Made by a program: the position numbers and the translations under genes. Below are positions 28,597 through 38,865 of a stretch of DNA of 64,000 nt, piece by piece. The stretch covers positions 126,156-190,155 of the forward strand of contig NZ_AXAI01000003.1 of NCBI RefSeq assembly GCF_000472425.1. Reading direction: 5' to 3'. The number at the start of each line of letters is the position of its first letter. The stretch's first letter is position 1. This DNA comes from Bradyrhizobium sp. Tv2a-2. GTDB lineage: Bacteria > Pseudomonadota > Alphaproteobacteria > Rhizobiales > Xanthobacteraceae. The notes beneath the pieces were generated by a model. That model did not search any database and had not been told where the DNA came from. It worked only from the letters and a program-made list of their open reading frames with translations.

Positions 28597-28941
28597 ATGG
28601 ACAGGTTCAAAACCAGGGCACGAATCCTTCGGGCTTCGCAAACCAACGCTGAAGCGAGGCTATGGCAGGCGCTCCGCAACCTGCGATTGGCCCATTGGAA
28701 GTTCCGGCGACAGCATTCCATCGACCGATACGTCGTGGACTTTGTAAGTCTGGCAGGAAAGCTCATCGTGGAAGTGGATGGCGTTACCCATACTGAGCCG
28801 GCGGACGTCGCGCGGGATGAGGAGCGGACGAAAGCACTCGAGGCTTTCGGCTTCCTCGTCGTTCGGGTGTCGAACACCGATGTGTATGACAATCTTGAGG
28901 GAGTTCTCGAGATGATCGCAGGCACACTTCGATTCGATTGA
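28597..28941 (+). CDS. DUF559 (Vsr-like fold) putative endonuclease
   Basis: The 114-aa product has the DUF559 layout: an Arg-rich start with [16 protein letters not shown], then [30 protein letters not shown] and the C-terminal [20 protein letters not shown]. Asp48, Glu59 and Asp61 lie where PD-(D/E)xK and very-short-patch-repair-like nucleases hold metal ligands, so nuclease activity is plausible but unproven for the family. The start at 28597 is inside a short distance of the left repeat, whose GAGGGG is the likely ribosome site. It is a plus-strand gene within the minus-strand trp operon. Confidence 0.75.
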   Translation: MDRFKTRARILRASQTNAEARLWQALRNLRLAHWKFRRQHSIDRYVVDFVSLAGKLIVEVDGVTHTEPADVARDEERTKALEAFGFLVVRVSNTDVYDNLEGVLEMIAGTLRFD

Positions 28942-28951
28942 GAGGAGAGAT

Positions 28952-29000
28952 CCCTCACCCGGCTGCTTCGCAGCCGACCTCTCCCCACAGGGGAGAGGTG
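28952..29000 (-). repeat. Right inverted repeat of the DUF559 cassette
   Basis: Reading the minus strand it matches the left repeat: CACCTCTCCCC-TGT-GGGGAGAGG, TCGGCTGC-GAA-GCAGCCGGG, then TGAGGG. The inner hairpin differs in sequence from the left copy but keeps the stem. It begins 10 bp after the DUF559 stop and ends 23 bp before the trpB stop. Confidence 0.7.
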
Positions 29001-29023
29001 CAGGAGAGAGCGCCGCTCGATGG

Positions 29024-30236
<1,213 letters not shown>

Positions 30237-30238
<2 letters not shown>

Positions 30239-30266
30239 CGTATCGCCAGTTATCGTATCGCCAGTT
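30237..30266. repeat. 15-bp tandem duplication at the trpF-trpB junction
   Basis: ATCGTATCGCCAGTT occurs twice head to tail (30237-30251 and 30252-30266, plus strand). On the coding strand the first copy ends trpF (stop TAA) and the second supplies the trpB ATG. In the second copy the old reading would give CGATGA, so a 4-bp ATGA overlap seems to have been split by duplication. Confidence 0.85.
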
Positions 30267-30909
30267 CTTGGGTGGCGCGCGCCGCGCGGATGAAACATTC
30301 GATCAGCTGCGGGTCTTTGACGCCGGGCGCGCGCTCGACGCTGGAGGAGACATCGACGCCACCGGCCCGGGTGACGCGCAGCGCCTCCGCGACATTGTCA
30401 GCGGTGAGCCCGCCGGAGACCATGAAGGGCCGCTTCAGGTCGAGATTTGTCAGCACGCGCCAGTCGAAGGTCGTCCCCAGCCCGCCCGGCCGCGTGGCGT
30501 GCTTGGGCGGGCGCGCATCGAACAGGATGCGGTCGGAGACCGCGGCGTAATCAAGCAGGCCGGCAAGATCGGCTGAGGTCTCGACCGGGAGCGCCTTCAT
30601 CACCTCGAGGCCGAATCTCTGCTTCAGTTCCAGAATCCGCGCCACGCTCTCGTGGCCGTGCAGCTGCAGAATGTCGGGCCTGAGCGCCGTGACAATGGCA
30701 GACAGGGCCGCGTCATCGGCATCGACCGTCAGCGCGGCCTTTTGGGCGCGGCCCGCGACGGAAGCAGCCAGCTCGCGGGCCATGTCAAATGAAACATTCC
30801 GGGGCGAGGGCGGGAAGAATACGAAACCCACCATGTCGGCGCCCGCACCAAGCGCCGCGTCGAGCGTCTCGCGCGTGGACAGGCCGCAAATCTTTACCGT
30901 CAAGGACAT
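30250..30909 (-). CDS. trpF: Phosphoribosylanthranilate isomerase
   Basis: The 219-aa TIM barrel catalyses the Amadori rearrangement of phosphoribosylanthranilate. The catalytic Cys is in [12 protein letters not shown] at the N-terminus and the general-acid Asp in RILFDARPP. Others are [25 protein letters not shown], and the phosphate-binding [10 protein letters not shown] with [16 protein letters not shown]. It is the first trp gene of the trpF-trpB-trpA set. Confidence 0.96.
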   Translation of the reverse strand: MSLTVKICGLSTRETLDAALGAGADMVGFVFFPPSPRNVSFDMARELAASVAGRAQKAALTVDADDAALSAIVTALRPDILQLHGHESVARILELKQRFGLEVMKALPVETSADLAGLLDYAAVSDRILFDARPPKHATRPGGLGTTFDWRVLTNLDLKRPFMVSGGLTADNVAEALRVTRAGGVDVSSSVERAPGVKDPQLIECFIRAARATQELAIR

Positions 30910-30966
30910 GGCTCGGTTCGGGTCGGCTTTTCGTGGGGCGGAAGCCGGGCTTCCGCATGCGCGCTT

Positions 30967-31353
30967 CTACAACGTCGCACCCTGCTTGTCTCGCCCGGAA
31001 GCCCCGTAAAACCCGCCATTTGCCGGGGCCGGAAGCCGCCCGGAGCCGGTGCGCATGGTGCTGGCGCGAAGGTCCGCCAGCTCGGCCCTCGCCGCCCGCG
31101 CATCGGCCTCGTGCCGGCGCGCCGCCCGCCGCCAATGTCGCTGGCCCCACCAGGTGGCAATGCCGCCCATGATGACGCCTAGCATCGCGACCACGATGAC
31201 CAGGACGAACAGCCGCACATCGGCTGAGAGAGCCGGATCGGCGGAATTGAAGGGATCGAACGAGACCGTGACGAAATGCCGGTTCGCCACCCCAAAGGCC
31301 ACGAGGATGAGGAACAGCGGAACGACGATCAGATAGGTGAGGAATTTTCGCAT
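30967..31353 (-). CDS. LapA-domain (DUF1049) membrane protein
   Basis: The 128-aa product has two membrane helices, LTYLIVVPLFLILVAFGVAN and LFVLVIVVAMLGVIMGGIAT, separated by a short loop with FVTVSFDPF, followed by a basic, Ala-rich helix that may coil. This matches the lipopolysaccharide-assembly protein A family (E. coli YciS/LapA), which works with LapB in LPS control. Location beside ihfB is the usual one. The ATG at 31353 is preferred because it leads directly into the first helix. Confidence 0.8.
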   Translation of the reverse strand: MRKFLTYLIVVPLFLILVAFGVANRHFVTVSFDPFNSADPALSADVRLFVLVIVVAMLGVIMGGIATWWGQRHWRRAARRHEADARAARAELADLRASTMRTGSGRLPAPANGGFYGASGRDKQGATL

Positions 31354-31455
31354 CAGACGCGCTCGCATGGATCGCCACCGGCGCATGCGTATCATGCGCA
31401 AGGGCCAAAAACAGCCCTTTAAGCGGCTGCCGCCCTCAATGAGGCAAGCGCGAGA

Positions 31456-31764
31456 TCAGTCGTCGGCCTCGGCAGCCCCGGGATCATCCCGGTTGAGCCG
31501 CTCGCGCATTTCCTTGCCGGTCTTGAAGAACGGCACGTTCTTCTGGTCGACGGGCACATGGGCACCGGTCCGCGGATTGCGGCCCGCACGCGCCGGGCGA
31601 TGCTTGACCGAAAAGGCGCCGAAGCCGCGCAGCTCCACCCGATCGCCGCGCGCGAGCGCTGCGACGATCTCGTCGAGAATCGCGTTCACGATGTTCTCGA
31701 TGTCCCGCTGATAGAGGTGCGGGTTGTGCTCGGCAATACGCTGGACGAGTTCGGATTTGATCAT
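31456..31764 (-). CDS. ihfB: Integration host factor subunit beta
   Basis: The 102-aa DNA-bending protein has the family N-terminus [20 protein letters not shown], the helix [12 protein letters not shown], and the DNA-arm segment [18 protein letters not shown] with [12 protein letters not shown], including the proline that intercalates in DNA. The short acidic tail ([10 protein letters not shown]) is typical of alphaproteobacteria. It pairs with IhfA, encoded elsewhere. It is placed between sppA and the LapA-like gene downstream of rpsA, as in other genomes of the class. Confidence 0.95.
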   Translation of the reverse strand: MIKSELVQRIAEHNPHLYQRDIENIVNAILDEIVAALARGDRVELRGFGAFSVKHRPARAGRNPRTGAHVPVDQKNVPFFKTGKEMRERLNRDDPGAAEADD

Positions 31765-31934
31765 AAAGGAGTGGGCCCGGGGACGTCGTCTCTCATTTCT
31801 GTGAAAATACCTAGAACTGTCAAGACGCTAAATCAATTTAGCCCGGCACGAAAAGGGGTGACAAACGGCCAAAACCGGGCTGTCACAATACAAGCAGGAC
31901 GGGAATGACCCGTCACAATCGCGGCCGGAGGCCG

Positions 31935-32915
31935 TCAATTGGTTCCTCCGGGCTCCCAGAGCGCGAGCATTCCGTCGAGGCTGAGGCGATCAACTGCCTG
32001 CGCCACACCGGCCTGCTCGATCTTGTGCGCGATGCCATTCAGGCCGAGTGCGTCAAGCGTAATTGATGCCGCCGTGCGCAAGAAAGTGAGGTCGCCGAAG
32101 CGCGGCGCGAGCTTGTAATCGCGGATCGGCAGGTCTTTCTTGACGTTCTTCTGCTCGACCAGCCAGGCGACTGCAGTCTTCTCGTCGCCGAGCTCGTCGA
32201 CGAGCTTGAGATCGACGCCTTGACGGCCGGTGAAGACACGACCATCGGCCACTTTCTCGAGCTGCGCGTCGTCCATGCCGCGACGGCTCTTCACCAGATC
32301 GCGGAACCAGGCATACGAATCCTTCACCAGCGCGTCGAGCGCTGCGCGCGCTTCGGGGCTGGTCGGCTCAAAACCGTTCGGCGCGGCTTTCAGCGGCGAG
32401 GATTTCACTTCCTCGACCTTGACGCCGATGGTTTTCAGGAGCTCCGCGACATTCGGATATTGAAACAGCACGCCGATCGAGCCGACCAGCGAGCTCTGCT
32501 GTGCAACGATGTGATCGGAGGCGATCGCCGCGATGTAGCCACCGGAGGCTGCCAGGCCCTCGACCACCACGACAAGAGGCTTCTTGGCCTTCAGCCTTAC
32601 CAGCGAATCGTAGAGCTGCTCGGAGCCCGCGGTGGTGCCGCCGGGCGAATTGATGTGCACGACGACCGCCGCCGCATTCGAGCTCTCCAGCCGCTCCAGC
32701 GCCGCGACGCGCTCGCGGTCGCTGCGTATCAGGCCCTCGATGTTGACCCGCGCAATCGAGCCTGCGCGCGTGAAGGCGCTTTGCCCGCGCGGCGAAACCA
32801 GGACGCCGATCGCCGCGATTGCCGCGATCGCAACCACTGCCGCCGAGACGCGCCAGAAGGTGAGCTTGCGCCGCATCCTGCGGCGATCGACGATCACATC
32901 CGAATCAAGCGACAT
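31935..32915 (-). CDS. sppA: Signal peptide peptidase SppA
   Basis: The 326-aa short-form S49 peptidase has one N-terminal membrane helix (VSAAVVAIAAIAAIGVLV) and the protease domain: VVVHINSPGGTTAGSEQLYD, the nucleophile region VEGLAASGGYIAAIASD, GSIGVLFQYPNV, and the region around SSPLKAAP that holds the general-base Lys. It degrades cleaved signal peptides in the inner membrane. The ATG at 32915 gives a normal cytosolic tail; an upstream frame to 32987 is not family-like. Confidence 0.93.
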   Translation of the reverse strand: MSLDSDVIVDRRRMRRKLTFWRVSAAVVAIAAIAAIGVLVSPRGQSAFTRAGSIARVNIEGLIRSDRERVAALERLESSNAAAVVVHINSPGGTTAGSEQLYDSLVRLKAKKPLVVVVEGLAASGGYIAAIASDHIVAQQSSLVGSIGVLFQYPNVAELLKTIGVKVEEVKSSPLKAAPNGFEPTSPEARAALDALVKDSYAWFRDLVKSRRGMDDAQLEKVADGRVFTGRQGVDLKLVDELGDEKTAVAWLVEQKNVKKDLPIRDYKLAPRFGDLTFLRTAASITLDALGLNGIAHKIEQAGVAQAVDRLSLDGMLALWEPGGTN

Positions 32916-33082
32916 CGAAATGCTCCCAGATAAGTCGCCGCCGTTTTGCCTCGGCAGCGTCAACGACGCCTTAGCTGAATACATCAATTGCCACGCAATA
33001 TGAAGAAAACGTGACTTGGTCTTCGGTCGTAGTCGCCCCCGGCAGGTCCTTCACTGCTCCCCGGCCTGGAGAGGTCACAAAC

Positions 33083-33110
33083 AAAAAGGCCCCGGCGAAT
33101 GCCGGGGCCT
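33083..33110 (-). terminator. Rho-independent terminator of rpsA
   Basis: GGCCCCGGC-GAAT-GCCGGGGCC (33088-33109) is a perfect 9-bp stem. Read on the minus strand it is followed by TTTTTGT and lies 27 bp after the rpsA stop, a textbook intrinsic terminator. Confidence 0.9.
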
Positions 33111-33136
33111 CTGTCGCAAGCGGAACGCAAATCCGC

Positions 33137-34846
33137 TTACTTGTCCTTGTCGCGGTTCTTGAGCGCAGTGCCCAGGATGTCGCCCAGTGTGGCCCCCGAG
33201 TCGGAGGAGCCGTATTGCGCGATGGCCTCCTTCTCCTCGGCGACTTCCAGCGCCTTGATCGAGACCTGCACCTTGCGGGCCTTCTTGTCGAACTGGATCA
33301 CGCGCGCATCGACCTTCTCGCCGACCGCGAAACGGTCGGAGCGCTGGTCGTTGCGGTCACGCGCAAGCTCGGAGCGCTTGATGAAGGTCGCGAAGTCGGT
33401 ACCGACGATCTTGACCTCGATGCCGCTTTCCTTGACCTCGAGCACTTCGCAGGTCACGACCGCACCCTTCTTGACATCGCCGGGCTCCGCGAAGGGATCG
33501 CCTTCGAGCTGCTTGATGCCGAGCGAGATGCGCTCCTTTTCGACGTCCACGTCGAGCACCACAGCCTTGACGTGGTCGCCCTTCTTGAAGTTGTCGATCA
33601 CCTGCTCGCCCGGAAGCTTCCAGTCGAGATCGGACAGATGCACCATGCCGTCGACATCGCCCTCGAGGCCGAGGAACAGGCCGAACTCGGTCTTGTTCTT
33701 GACCTCGCCATCGACTGTCGAACCAACCGGGTGCGCCTCGACGAAGACTTCCCAGGGATTGCGCATGGTCTGCTTGAGGCCGAGCGAGATGCGGCGCTTG
33801 ACGGAATCGACTTCCAAGACCTGCACTTCGACTTCCTGCGAGGTCGAAACGATCTTGCCGGGGTGCATGTTCTTCTTGGTCCACGACATCTCGGAGACGT
33901 GGATCAGGCCCTCGATGCCCGGCTCCAGCTCCACGAAGGCGCCGTAGTCGGTGATGTTGGTGACGCGGCCGTGGAAGCGAGCACCCAGCGGGTATTTCGC
34001 CTCGATGCCCTGCCACGGATCGTCGAGCAGCTGCTTCATGCCGAGCGAGATGCGGTGCGTCTCGTGGTTGATCTTGATGATCTTGACCTTCACCGACTGG
34101 CCGATGCTAAGCACCTCGGTCGGATGGTTGACGCGGCGCCAGGCGATATCGGTGACGTGCAGCAGACCGTCGATGCCGCCGAGATCGACGAACGCGCCGT
34201 AATCGGTGATGTTCTTGACCACGCCGTCGATCACCTGCCCCTCTTCGAGGTTCTGCACCAGCTCCTGGCGCTGCTCGGCGCGGGTCTCTTCCAGCACGGT
34301 ACGTCGGGAGACGACGATATTGCCGCGGCGGCGGTCCATCTTGAGGATCTGGAACGGCTGCGAGTTGTTCATCAGCGGCGCAACGTCGCGGATCGGACGA
34401 ATGTCCACCTGCGAGCGCGGCAGGAAGGCCACGGCGCCGTCGAGATCGACGGTGAAGCCGCCCTTGACCTGGTTGAAGATGACGCCCATGACCTTTTCGT
34501 TGTTCTGGAACGCCTTCTCCAGCTTGCCCCAGCTCTCCTCGCGGCGCGCCTTGTCGCGCGACAGCACGGCTTCGCCGAGCGCATTCTCGATGCGGTCGAG
34601 GAACACCTCGACTTCGTCGCCGACCTTGATCTCGCTGTCACGGCCGGGGCCGGAGAATTCGCGCAGCGCGACGCGGCCCTCGGTCTTCAGGCCGACGTCG
34701 ATGACGGCCATGTCCTTTTCAATCGCAACCACCGTGCCTTTGACGACGGAGGATTCCTGCAGGTTACCGCCGGCAAAGGACTCGTCGAGCATCGCGGCGA
34801 AATCGTCGCGGGACGGGGAATAAGTATTCGCAGAAGTCGAAGCCAT
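33137..34846 (-). CDS. rpsA: 30S ribosomal protein S1
   Basis: The 569-aa protein is made of six S1/OB-fold repeats, seen as recurring GxVxxITDYGAFVEL-type units: TDYGAFVDLGGIDGLLHVTD, TDYGAFVELEPGIEGLIHVS and GLFLGLEGDVDGMVHLSDL, each ending in KVKII- or EVQVLEVD-like strands. It binds mRNA on the 30S subunit to help initiation. Gene order rpsA-cmk-aroA on one strand is standard. A long plus-strand frame over the same bases is the antisense shadow of this gene. Confidence 0.97.
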   Translation of the reverse strand: MASTSANTYSPSRDDFAAMLDESFAGGNLQESSVVKGTVVAIEKDMAVIDVGLKTEGRVALREFSGPGRDSEIKVGDEVEVFLDRIENALGEAVLSRDKARREESWGKLEKAFQNNEKVMGVIFNQVKGGFTVDLDGAVAFLPRSQVDIRPIRDVAPLMNNSQPFQILKMDRRRGNIVVSRRTVLEETRAEQRQELVQNLEEGQVIDGVVKNITDYGAFVDLGGIDGLLHVTDIAWRRVNHPTEVLSIGQSVKVKIIKINHETHRISLGMKQLLDDPWQGIEAKYPLGARFHGRVTNITDYGAFVELEPGIEGLIHVSEMSWTKKNMHPGKIVSTSQEVEVQVLEVDSVKRRISLGLKQTMRNPWEVFVEAHPVGSTVDGEVKNKTEFGLFLGLEGDVDGMVHLSDLDWKLPGEQVIDNFKKGDHVKAVVLDVDVEKERISLGIKQLEGDPFAEPGDVKKGAVVTCEVLEVKESGIEVKIVGTDFATFIKRSELARDRNDQRSDRFAVGEKVDARVIQFDKKARKVQVSIKALEVAEEKEAIAQYGSSDSGATLGDILGTALKNRDKDK

Positions 34847-35099
34847 ATGTTCTCCAATGCGGGATCTTGCCGGCCATTGCGGTTAAAGGGCGTATCGCGC
34901 GCGCAGTGATCCAAGGTCCGCAAAGCCCTCGGACGACCGTGTATCGCGCTGAAAAAAACGCGAGCAGCGGGCCGGCAGAGCCTGCACGTTCGATACGTTG
35001 ATTGTGTCCGGAGACGACGAGACTCGCGAGACCGAAAGATCTCAGGAGATCGACCTGACTAGACGCGGGAGCGGGCGTTCCTCCAGTGACGGCAGGGGC
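34847..35099. other. cmk-rpsA intergenic region
   Basis: This 253-bp gap should carry the rpsA promoter and leader. I see no gene, no strong terminator for cmk and no clear S1-binding hairpin by eye. The stretch near 35000-35060 is less GC-rich than its surroundings. Confidence 0.5.
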
Positions 35100-35738
35100 T
35101 CAAACCCGCTGCCGGCCCGCTCGGACGGCCTCGACAATGTCAATGGCGGCCCGGACGCCCGCCTCTATATCGAGATTGGTATTATCTAGCAAGTAAGCAT
35201 CGGCGGCTTGTTTTAAAGGCGCTGAAGCGCGAGTCCGGTCGCGTTCGTCGCGCTGGATGATGTCCGCGAGGATCTTCGCCTCGTCGGCCTCCTCGCCTCG
35301 CGACTTCGCCTCGAGAGCGCGGCGGTGGGCCCGGACCTTTGCATCCGCAACGACGAAGATCTTCACCTCGGCATCCGGGCAGATCACGGTTCCGATATCG
35401 CGCCCGTCGAGCACCGCCCCGGGCGGGGTGGCCGCAAACCGGCGTTGGAAGTCGAGCAGGACTTCGCGGACCCGAGGAATAGCCGAGACCACCGACGCGG
35501 CCTCGCCGGCCTTCTGGCTCTTCAGGGCCGGATTGCCGAAAGTATCGGGATCGAGTTCCATGGCTGCCCTGACCGCCAGTGCCTCGTCGCGCAGGTCCGC
35601 GCCCGCCTGGAGCAAGGCATAACCCACCGCGCGGTAGATCACGCCGGTATCGAGGTGCCTATAACCGTAGTGCTGGGCGAGCTTCCTGGCGAGCGTACCC
35701 TTGCCCGAGGCTGCCGGTCCGTCGATGGCAATGATCAT
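35100..35738 (-). CDS. cmk: Cytidylate kinase
   Basis: The 212-aa enzyme phosphorylates CMP and dCMP. The P-loop is [20 protein letters not shown] at the N-terminus, followed by [18 protein letters not shown] (CMP-binding), [20 protein letters not shown] and the lid region EILA-like [20 protein letters not shown]. Its start overlaps the aroA stop in ATGA, showing tight coupling in aroA-cmk, with rpsA 253 bp downstream. Confidence 0.96.
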   Translation of the reverse strand: MIIAIDGPAASGKGTLARKLAQHYGYRHLDTGVIYRAVGYALLQAGADLRDEALAVRAAMELDPDTFGNPALKSQKAGEAASVVSAIPRVREVLLDFQRRFAATPPGAVLDGRDIGTVICPDAEVKIFVVADAKVRAHRRALEAKSRGEEADEAKILADIIQRDERDRTRASAPLKQAADAYLLDNTNLDIEAGVRAAIDIVEAVRAGRQRV

Positions 35739-37081
35739 GAAAACTCCGCCCCCAGGCCGCGCATCATGGGAATGAAGTCGGGGAAGCTGGTGGCGATGAA
35801 CGCGGTGTCGTCGATGGTGACCGGCTTGTCGGAGGCCAGCCCCATGACCAGCGCCGACATGGCGATGCGATGATCCATGTGGGTGGCGACCAGCCCGCCA
35901 CCGGGCACATGGCCCCTGCCTTCGACGATCAAGTCATCGCCTGATATCTCGACCTTGACCCCGTTGACCCGCAGCATCGCGGCCGTGGCCTCCAGCCGGT
36001 CGGACTCCTTGACCCGTAGTTCCTGCAGGCCGCGCATGATGGTGGTCCCTTCTGCGAAGGAAGCCGCGACCGCCAGCACCAGATATTCGTCGATCATCGA
36101 CGGCGCGCGCTCCGGCGGGACCTCGACCCCGCGCAGTCTTGACGCTCGCACGCGCAGTTGCGCCATGGGCTCACCGGCGTCGCCGCGCGCACCGGTTTCC
36201 TCGATCGAGGCGCCCATTTCGCGCAATGTCGCGAAAAGCCCGGTCCGCAGCGGATTGGTCATGACGTCGGAGAGGACGATGTCGGAACCCTCCACGATCA
36301 GGGCTGCGACCAAGGGAAACGCGGCAGATGAGGGATCTGCCGGCACCACCACCGCAGCGCCATGCAGCTCCGGCTGGCCGGACAGCGCGATACGCCGGCC
36401 ATGGCTGCCCTCAAGGCTCGAGACGATGTCGGCGCCAAAATGCTTGAGCATCAGCTCGGTATGGTCGCGGCTCGCCTCCTGCTCGATCACGGTAGTGACG
36501 CCGGGGGCCGCAAGCCCCGCCAGCAGCACAGCCGACTTGATCTGGGCGGAGGCCACCGGGGTGCGGTAGGTTACCGGAACCGGATCGCGCGCCCCCTGCA
36601 AGGTCAGCGGCAGCCGGCCACCCTCGCCGCTTGCGGTTACCTTGGCGCCCATCAGGGCCAGGGGATCGAGCACGCGACGCATGGGACGGCTGCGGAGCGA
36701 GGCATCCCCATCGAACACCGCGCTGATCGGACAGCCCGCGACCGCGCCCATGACCAGCCGGCAGCCGGTGCCGGAATTGCCGAAATCGAGAGGAGCGCTG
36801 GGCTGGGCGAAGCCCGAGACTCCGACACCCCACACTTTCCAGGCGAAATCGCCGGTACGCTCGACCCGCGCGCCCAGCGCCTGCATGGATTTGGCGGTGT
36901 TGAGGACGTCCTCGCCCTCCAAAAGGCCCGAAATCGAGGTCTCCCCGATTGCGAGCGCGCCCAATATCAGGGCTCGGTGCGAGATCGATTTGTCGCCGGG
37001 GACGCGCGCCTTGCCCGAAAGCGGGCCGCTGGCACGCGATTCCAGGGGCGTGGGCGAGGAGGAATGGTCGGAATGGGTCAA
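35735..37081 (-). CDS. aroA: 3-phosphoshikimate 1-carboxyvinyltransferase (EPSP synthase)
   Basis: The 448-aa enzyme makes EPSP in the shikimate pathway. Motifs: [54 protein letters not shown], and [20 protein letters not shown]. The loop is GNSGTG followed by an R rather than the NAGTAM of glyphosate-sensitive class I enzymes, so this looks like the class II type known from Agrobacterium CP4; sensitivity is not tested here. The start is read as TTG at 37081 (AGGA eight bases upstream) because the family begins near xTHSD; a GTG at 37114 is the alternative. Confidence 0.93.
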   Translation of the reverse strand: MTHSDHSSSPTPLESRASGPLSGKARVPGDKSISHRALILGALAIGETSISGLLEGEDVLNTAKSMQALGARVERTGDFAWKVWGVGVSGFAQPSAPLDFGNSGTGCRLVMGAVAGCPISAVFDGDASLRSRPMRRVLDPLALMGAKVTASGEGGRLPLTLQGARDPVPVTYRTPVASAQIKSAVLLAGLAAPGVTTVIEQEASRDHTELMLKHFGADIVSSLEGSHGRRIALSGQPELHGAAVVVPADPSSAAFPLVAALIVEGSDIVLSDVMTNPLRTGLFATLREMGASIEETGARGDAGEPMAQLRVRASRLRGVEVPPERAPSMIDEYLVLAVAASFAEGTTIMRGLQELRVKESDRLEATAAMLRVNGVKVEISGDDLIVEGRGHVPGGGLVATHMDHRIAMSALVMGLASDKPVTIDDTAFIATSFPDFIPMMRGLGAEFS

Positions 37082-37266
37082 TTTTCGGTCCTGTGCGCGA
37101 GGCGCAGGTAACACAGCCGGCCGGCGACGTCACGCGGAGGATGCGTCGGCGCGATAGCGATGGGGAGGGGTAATGGCACCCATTTCTTACACGAAGCGCT
37201 ATTGACAGCCGGCCCTCAACTAGCCAAGTGAAGCTCCGCTTTTCCGACATTGCCAGGATTTTGCAC

Positions 37267-37680
37267 GTGGCCAAAACCGATCTTGGAACCAAACGCATTT
37301 GCCCGACCACGGGCAAGAAATTCTATGATCTGAACAAGAATCCAGTGATCTCGCCCTATACCGGCGAGGTGGTGCCGATTGCTCCGGTTGCCCCTGTACG
37401 CGCCTCCCGTAGTAGTGAGGCTGCGCGCGCCGCACCCGTCCGTGACGTTGCTCCGGAGGCCGCGGAGTCTGAAGAATTGGTCTCGCTCGAGGAGGCCGAT
37501 GCCGAAGAGAACACCGGCAAGGTCAAGGCCGTCGTCCCCGAATCGGAGGACGATATCGAGGTTGACGAGACAATCGAGGACGATGACGACGACGATTCGA
37601 CCTTCATCCCCGACGAGGAAGAGGGCGATGAGGACGTCACCGATATTATCGGCGACGTCGGCGGCGATGAGGAGACTTGA
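37267..37680 (+). CDS. FYDLN acid-domain protein (TIGR02300 type)
   Basis: The 137-aa product starts at GTG 37267 (AGGA upstream) to give V/MAKTDLGTKRICPTTGKKF, then YDLNKNPVISPYTGEVV. This is the conserved head of a family found in alphaproteobacteria and named for the FYDLN motif and acidic tail. The tail is strongly acidic (residues 80-137, with DDDDDD and EEEEGDEDVTD-like runs). CPTTGKKFYDLN could bind metal or nucleic acid, but no function is established to my knowledge. A longer frame from 37228 is open but outside the family start. Confidence 0.8.
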   Translation: MAKTDLGTKRICPTTGKKFYDLNKNPVISPYTGEVVPIAPVAPVRASRSSEAARAAPVRDVAPEAAESEELVSLEEADAEENTGKVKAVVPESEDDIEVDETIEDDDDDDSTFIPDEEEGDEDVTDIIGDVGGDEET

Positions 37681-37755
37681 GCTTATCGCCGAAGTGTGAT
37701 CAACGGTCGTTCCTGATTTCCCGGCGCGTCGCCCAGGCGCGCTGGTTCGCCTGAT

Positions 37756-37830
<75 letters not shown>

Positions 37831-37831
<1 letters not shown>

Positions 37832-37976
37832 GCCTTCGCTCGCTTCGCGAGCTACGGCTGGGCAGGCCACGCTCGCTCGCGGCGAAGAGAGCGAAGGCTG
37901 CCCCGCCGTAGCCCAAAGGGCGAAGGCGGGCTCTATCCGCAAGCTCATAATTCCCACTCGCATCGCGAGGGAGCAT
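37831..37976. repeat. Triple-hairpin tract downstream of tRNA-Ala
   Basis: Beginning at the terminal A of the tRNA CCA are three hairpins in series: a long one with arms AGCCTTCGCTC and GAGCGAAGGCT (37831-37899); a nested one CCCGCC-GTA-GCCC-AAA-GGGC-GAA-GGCGGG (37902-37930); and CTCGCATCGCGAG inside TCCC/GGGA arms (about 37952-37972). The tract runs to within 20 bp of the GIY-YIG gene. It may aid tRNA 3'-end formation or be the non-coding part of a mobile cassette. Confidence 0.65.
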
Positions 37977-37995
37977 TGGCCGGCGAACTGATCCA

Positions 37996-38232
37996 ATGAA
38001 GCACGTCTACATCCTCGAGAGCCTCGACGGAGGTCATTTCTACGTCGGTATTGCCGATGATGTGCCTGCGCGGTTGATCAAGCACAACGCCGGCGAGGTA
38101 TCTCACACCTCGAAGTACCGACCGTGGCGGATTCGGACCTACGTCGCGTTTACCGACGAAAGTCTTGCTTTCGCCTTCGAAAGGTATCTCAAGTCGGGCT
38201 CGGGACGAGCCTTCGCGAAGAAACACTTTTAG
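37996..38232 (+). CDS. Stand-alone GIY-YIG nuclease-domain protein
   Basis: The 78-aa product is a minimal GIY-YIG domain: HVYILESLDGGHFYVGIADD supplies the VYIL/FYVGI pair of strands, the following Arg in VPARLIKHNAGEV is the usual catalytic Arg region, and the Glu of AFERYLKSGSGRAF matches the metal-binding Glu of the UPF0213/YhbQ-like group. Such small proteins are repeated in many alphaproteobacterial genomes with no settled role. It is last in the tRNA-Ala/hairpin tract and convergent with ohrR, 5 bp away. Confidence 0.8.
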   Translation: MKHVYILESLDGGHFYVGIADDVPARLIKHNAGEVSHTSKYRPWRIRTYVAFTDESLAFAFERYLKSGSGRAFAKKHF

Positions 38233-38237
38233 CCCCC

Positions 38238-38696
38238 TCACTCCCTCGCCGCGGCGTTCAGCTGGTCCCGCAGCGCGACCAGGCTCTTCCTCAGGCTCGA
38301 CAGCTCCCCGATGGAGCATCCCGACGCCGACAGGATCGCAGCCGGCACCGCCCTCGCCTTCTCCCGCAGTGCGTGGCCCTGGGCGGTCAGCGCGATCAGC
38401 ACGTGGCGCTCGTCCTCGCTCGAGCGGGTCCGTCGGACCAAATGCGCCGCCTCCAGCCGCTTCAGGAGCGGCGTAAGGGTGCCGGAATCCAGGAACAGCC
38501 GTTCGCCGATTTCCCTGACCGCAACGCCGTCACGCTCCCATAATACCAGCATGACAAGATATTGCGGATAGGTCAGGCCAAGCCTATCCAGAAGCGGCTT
38601 GTAGACGCGGTTGAACGCATGCGCGGTCGAGTAGATCGCGAAACAGAGCTGATTGCTGAGCATCAGCTGGGCTTCTGCCATGAACTTCTTTGCCAT
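38238..38696 (-). CDS. ohrR: OhrR-type MarR-family organic peroxide sensor
   Basis: The 152-aa repressor has the MarR winged-helix fold ([40 protein letters not shown], and [17 protein letters not shown]). A Cys early in the first helix ([20 protein letters not shown]) sits where OhrR senses organic hydroperoxides, and a second Cys near residue 128 (ASGCSIGEL) could form the disulfide. It is divergent from ohr, with paired operator-like repeats between. The start at 38696 fits the family; the open frame upstream would extend into the operator region. Confidence 0.92.
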   Translation of the reverse strand: MAKKFMAEAQLMLSNQLCFAIYSTAHAFNRVYKPLLDRLGLTYPQYLVMLVLWERDGVAVREIGERLFLDSGTLTPLLKRLEAAHLVRRTRSSEDERHVLIALTAQGHALREKARAVPAAILSASGCSIGELSSLRKSLVALRDQLNAAARE

Positions 38697-38755
38697 TCCT
38701 GCCTCTTCGGGACCGCGGACTGGCCCATTATGCGCCAGCGGGCCCCCTTCAATCA

Positions 38756-38824
38756 ATTGCGCACAATCTAATCACGAAAATTCGACCGACAATCATATTG
38801 CGCACAATTTAATTGCGTGCGATA
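38756..38824. promoter_or_regulatory. OhrR operator region between ohrR and ohr
   Basis: ATTGCGCACAAT occurs twice (38756-38767 and 38797-38808), 41 bp apart. The second copy is the left arm of a 29-bp imperfect inverted repeat (TATTGCGCACAATT, centre T, AATTGCGTGCGATA; 38796-38824). The AT-rich symmetrical sequence and divergent position match known OhrR boxes, so OhrR probably represses both genes and is released by organic peroxides. Confidence 0.75.
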
Positions 38825-38865
38825 GAGCCGCCATCGAAGATCGCAACCAGGAAGGGAGAACCACG

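Larger units (their letters stand above)
28537..29000. mobile_element. Putative DUF559 nuclease cassette with inverted hairpin repeats
   Basis: A gene for a DUF559 protein (28597-28941) is bracketed by two inverted copies of a roughly 50-60 bp repeat, 28537-28595 and 28952-29000. Each copy has a GGGGAGAGG/CCTCTCCCC hairpin at its outer end, a second short hairpin, and CCGGGTGAGGG at its inner end. The unit sits cleanly between trpB and trpA and is transcribed against them. No transposase or clear target duplication is seen. Mobility is inferred from structure alone. Confidence 0.55.

Noticed and set aside
28537-29000. Classical insertion sequence between trpB and trpA
   Set aside because: There is no transposase gene, and no clear target-site duplication is visible at the edges.
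33011-34909. 631-aa open frame on the plus strand opposite rpsA
   Set aside because: It is the antisense shadow of S1: high-GC codon structure keeps the complementary frame open, and it has no recognisable domain.
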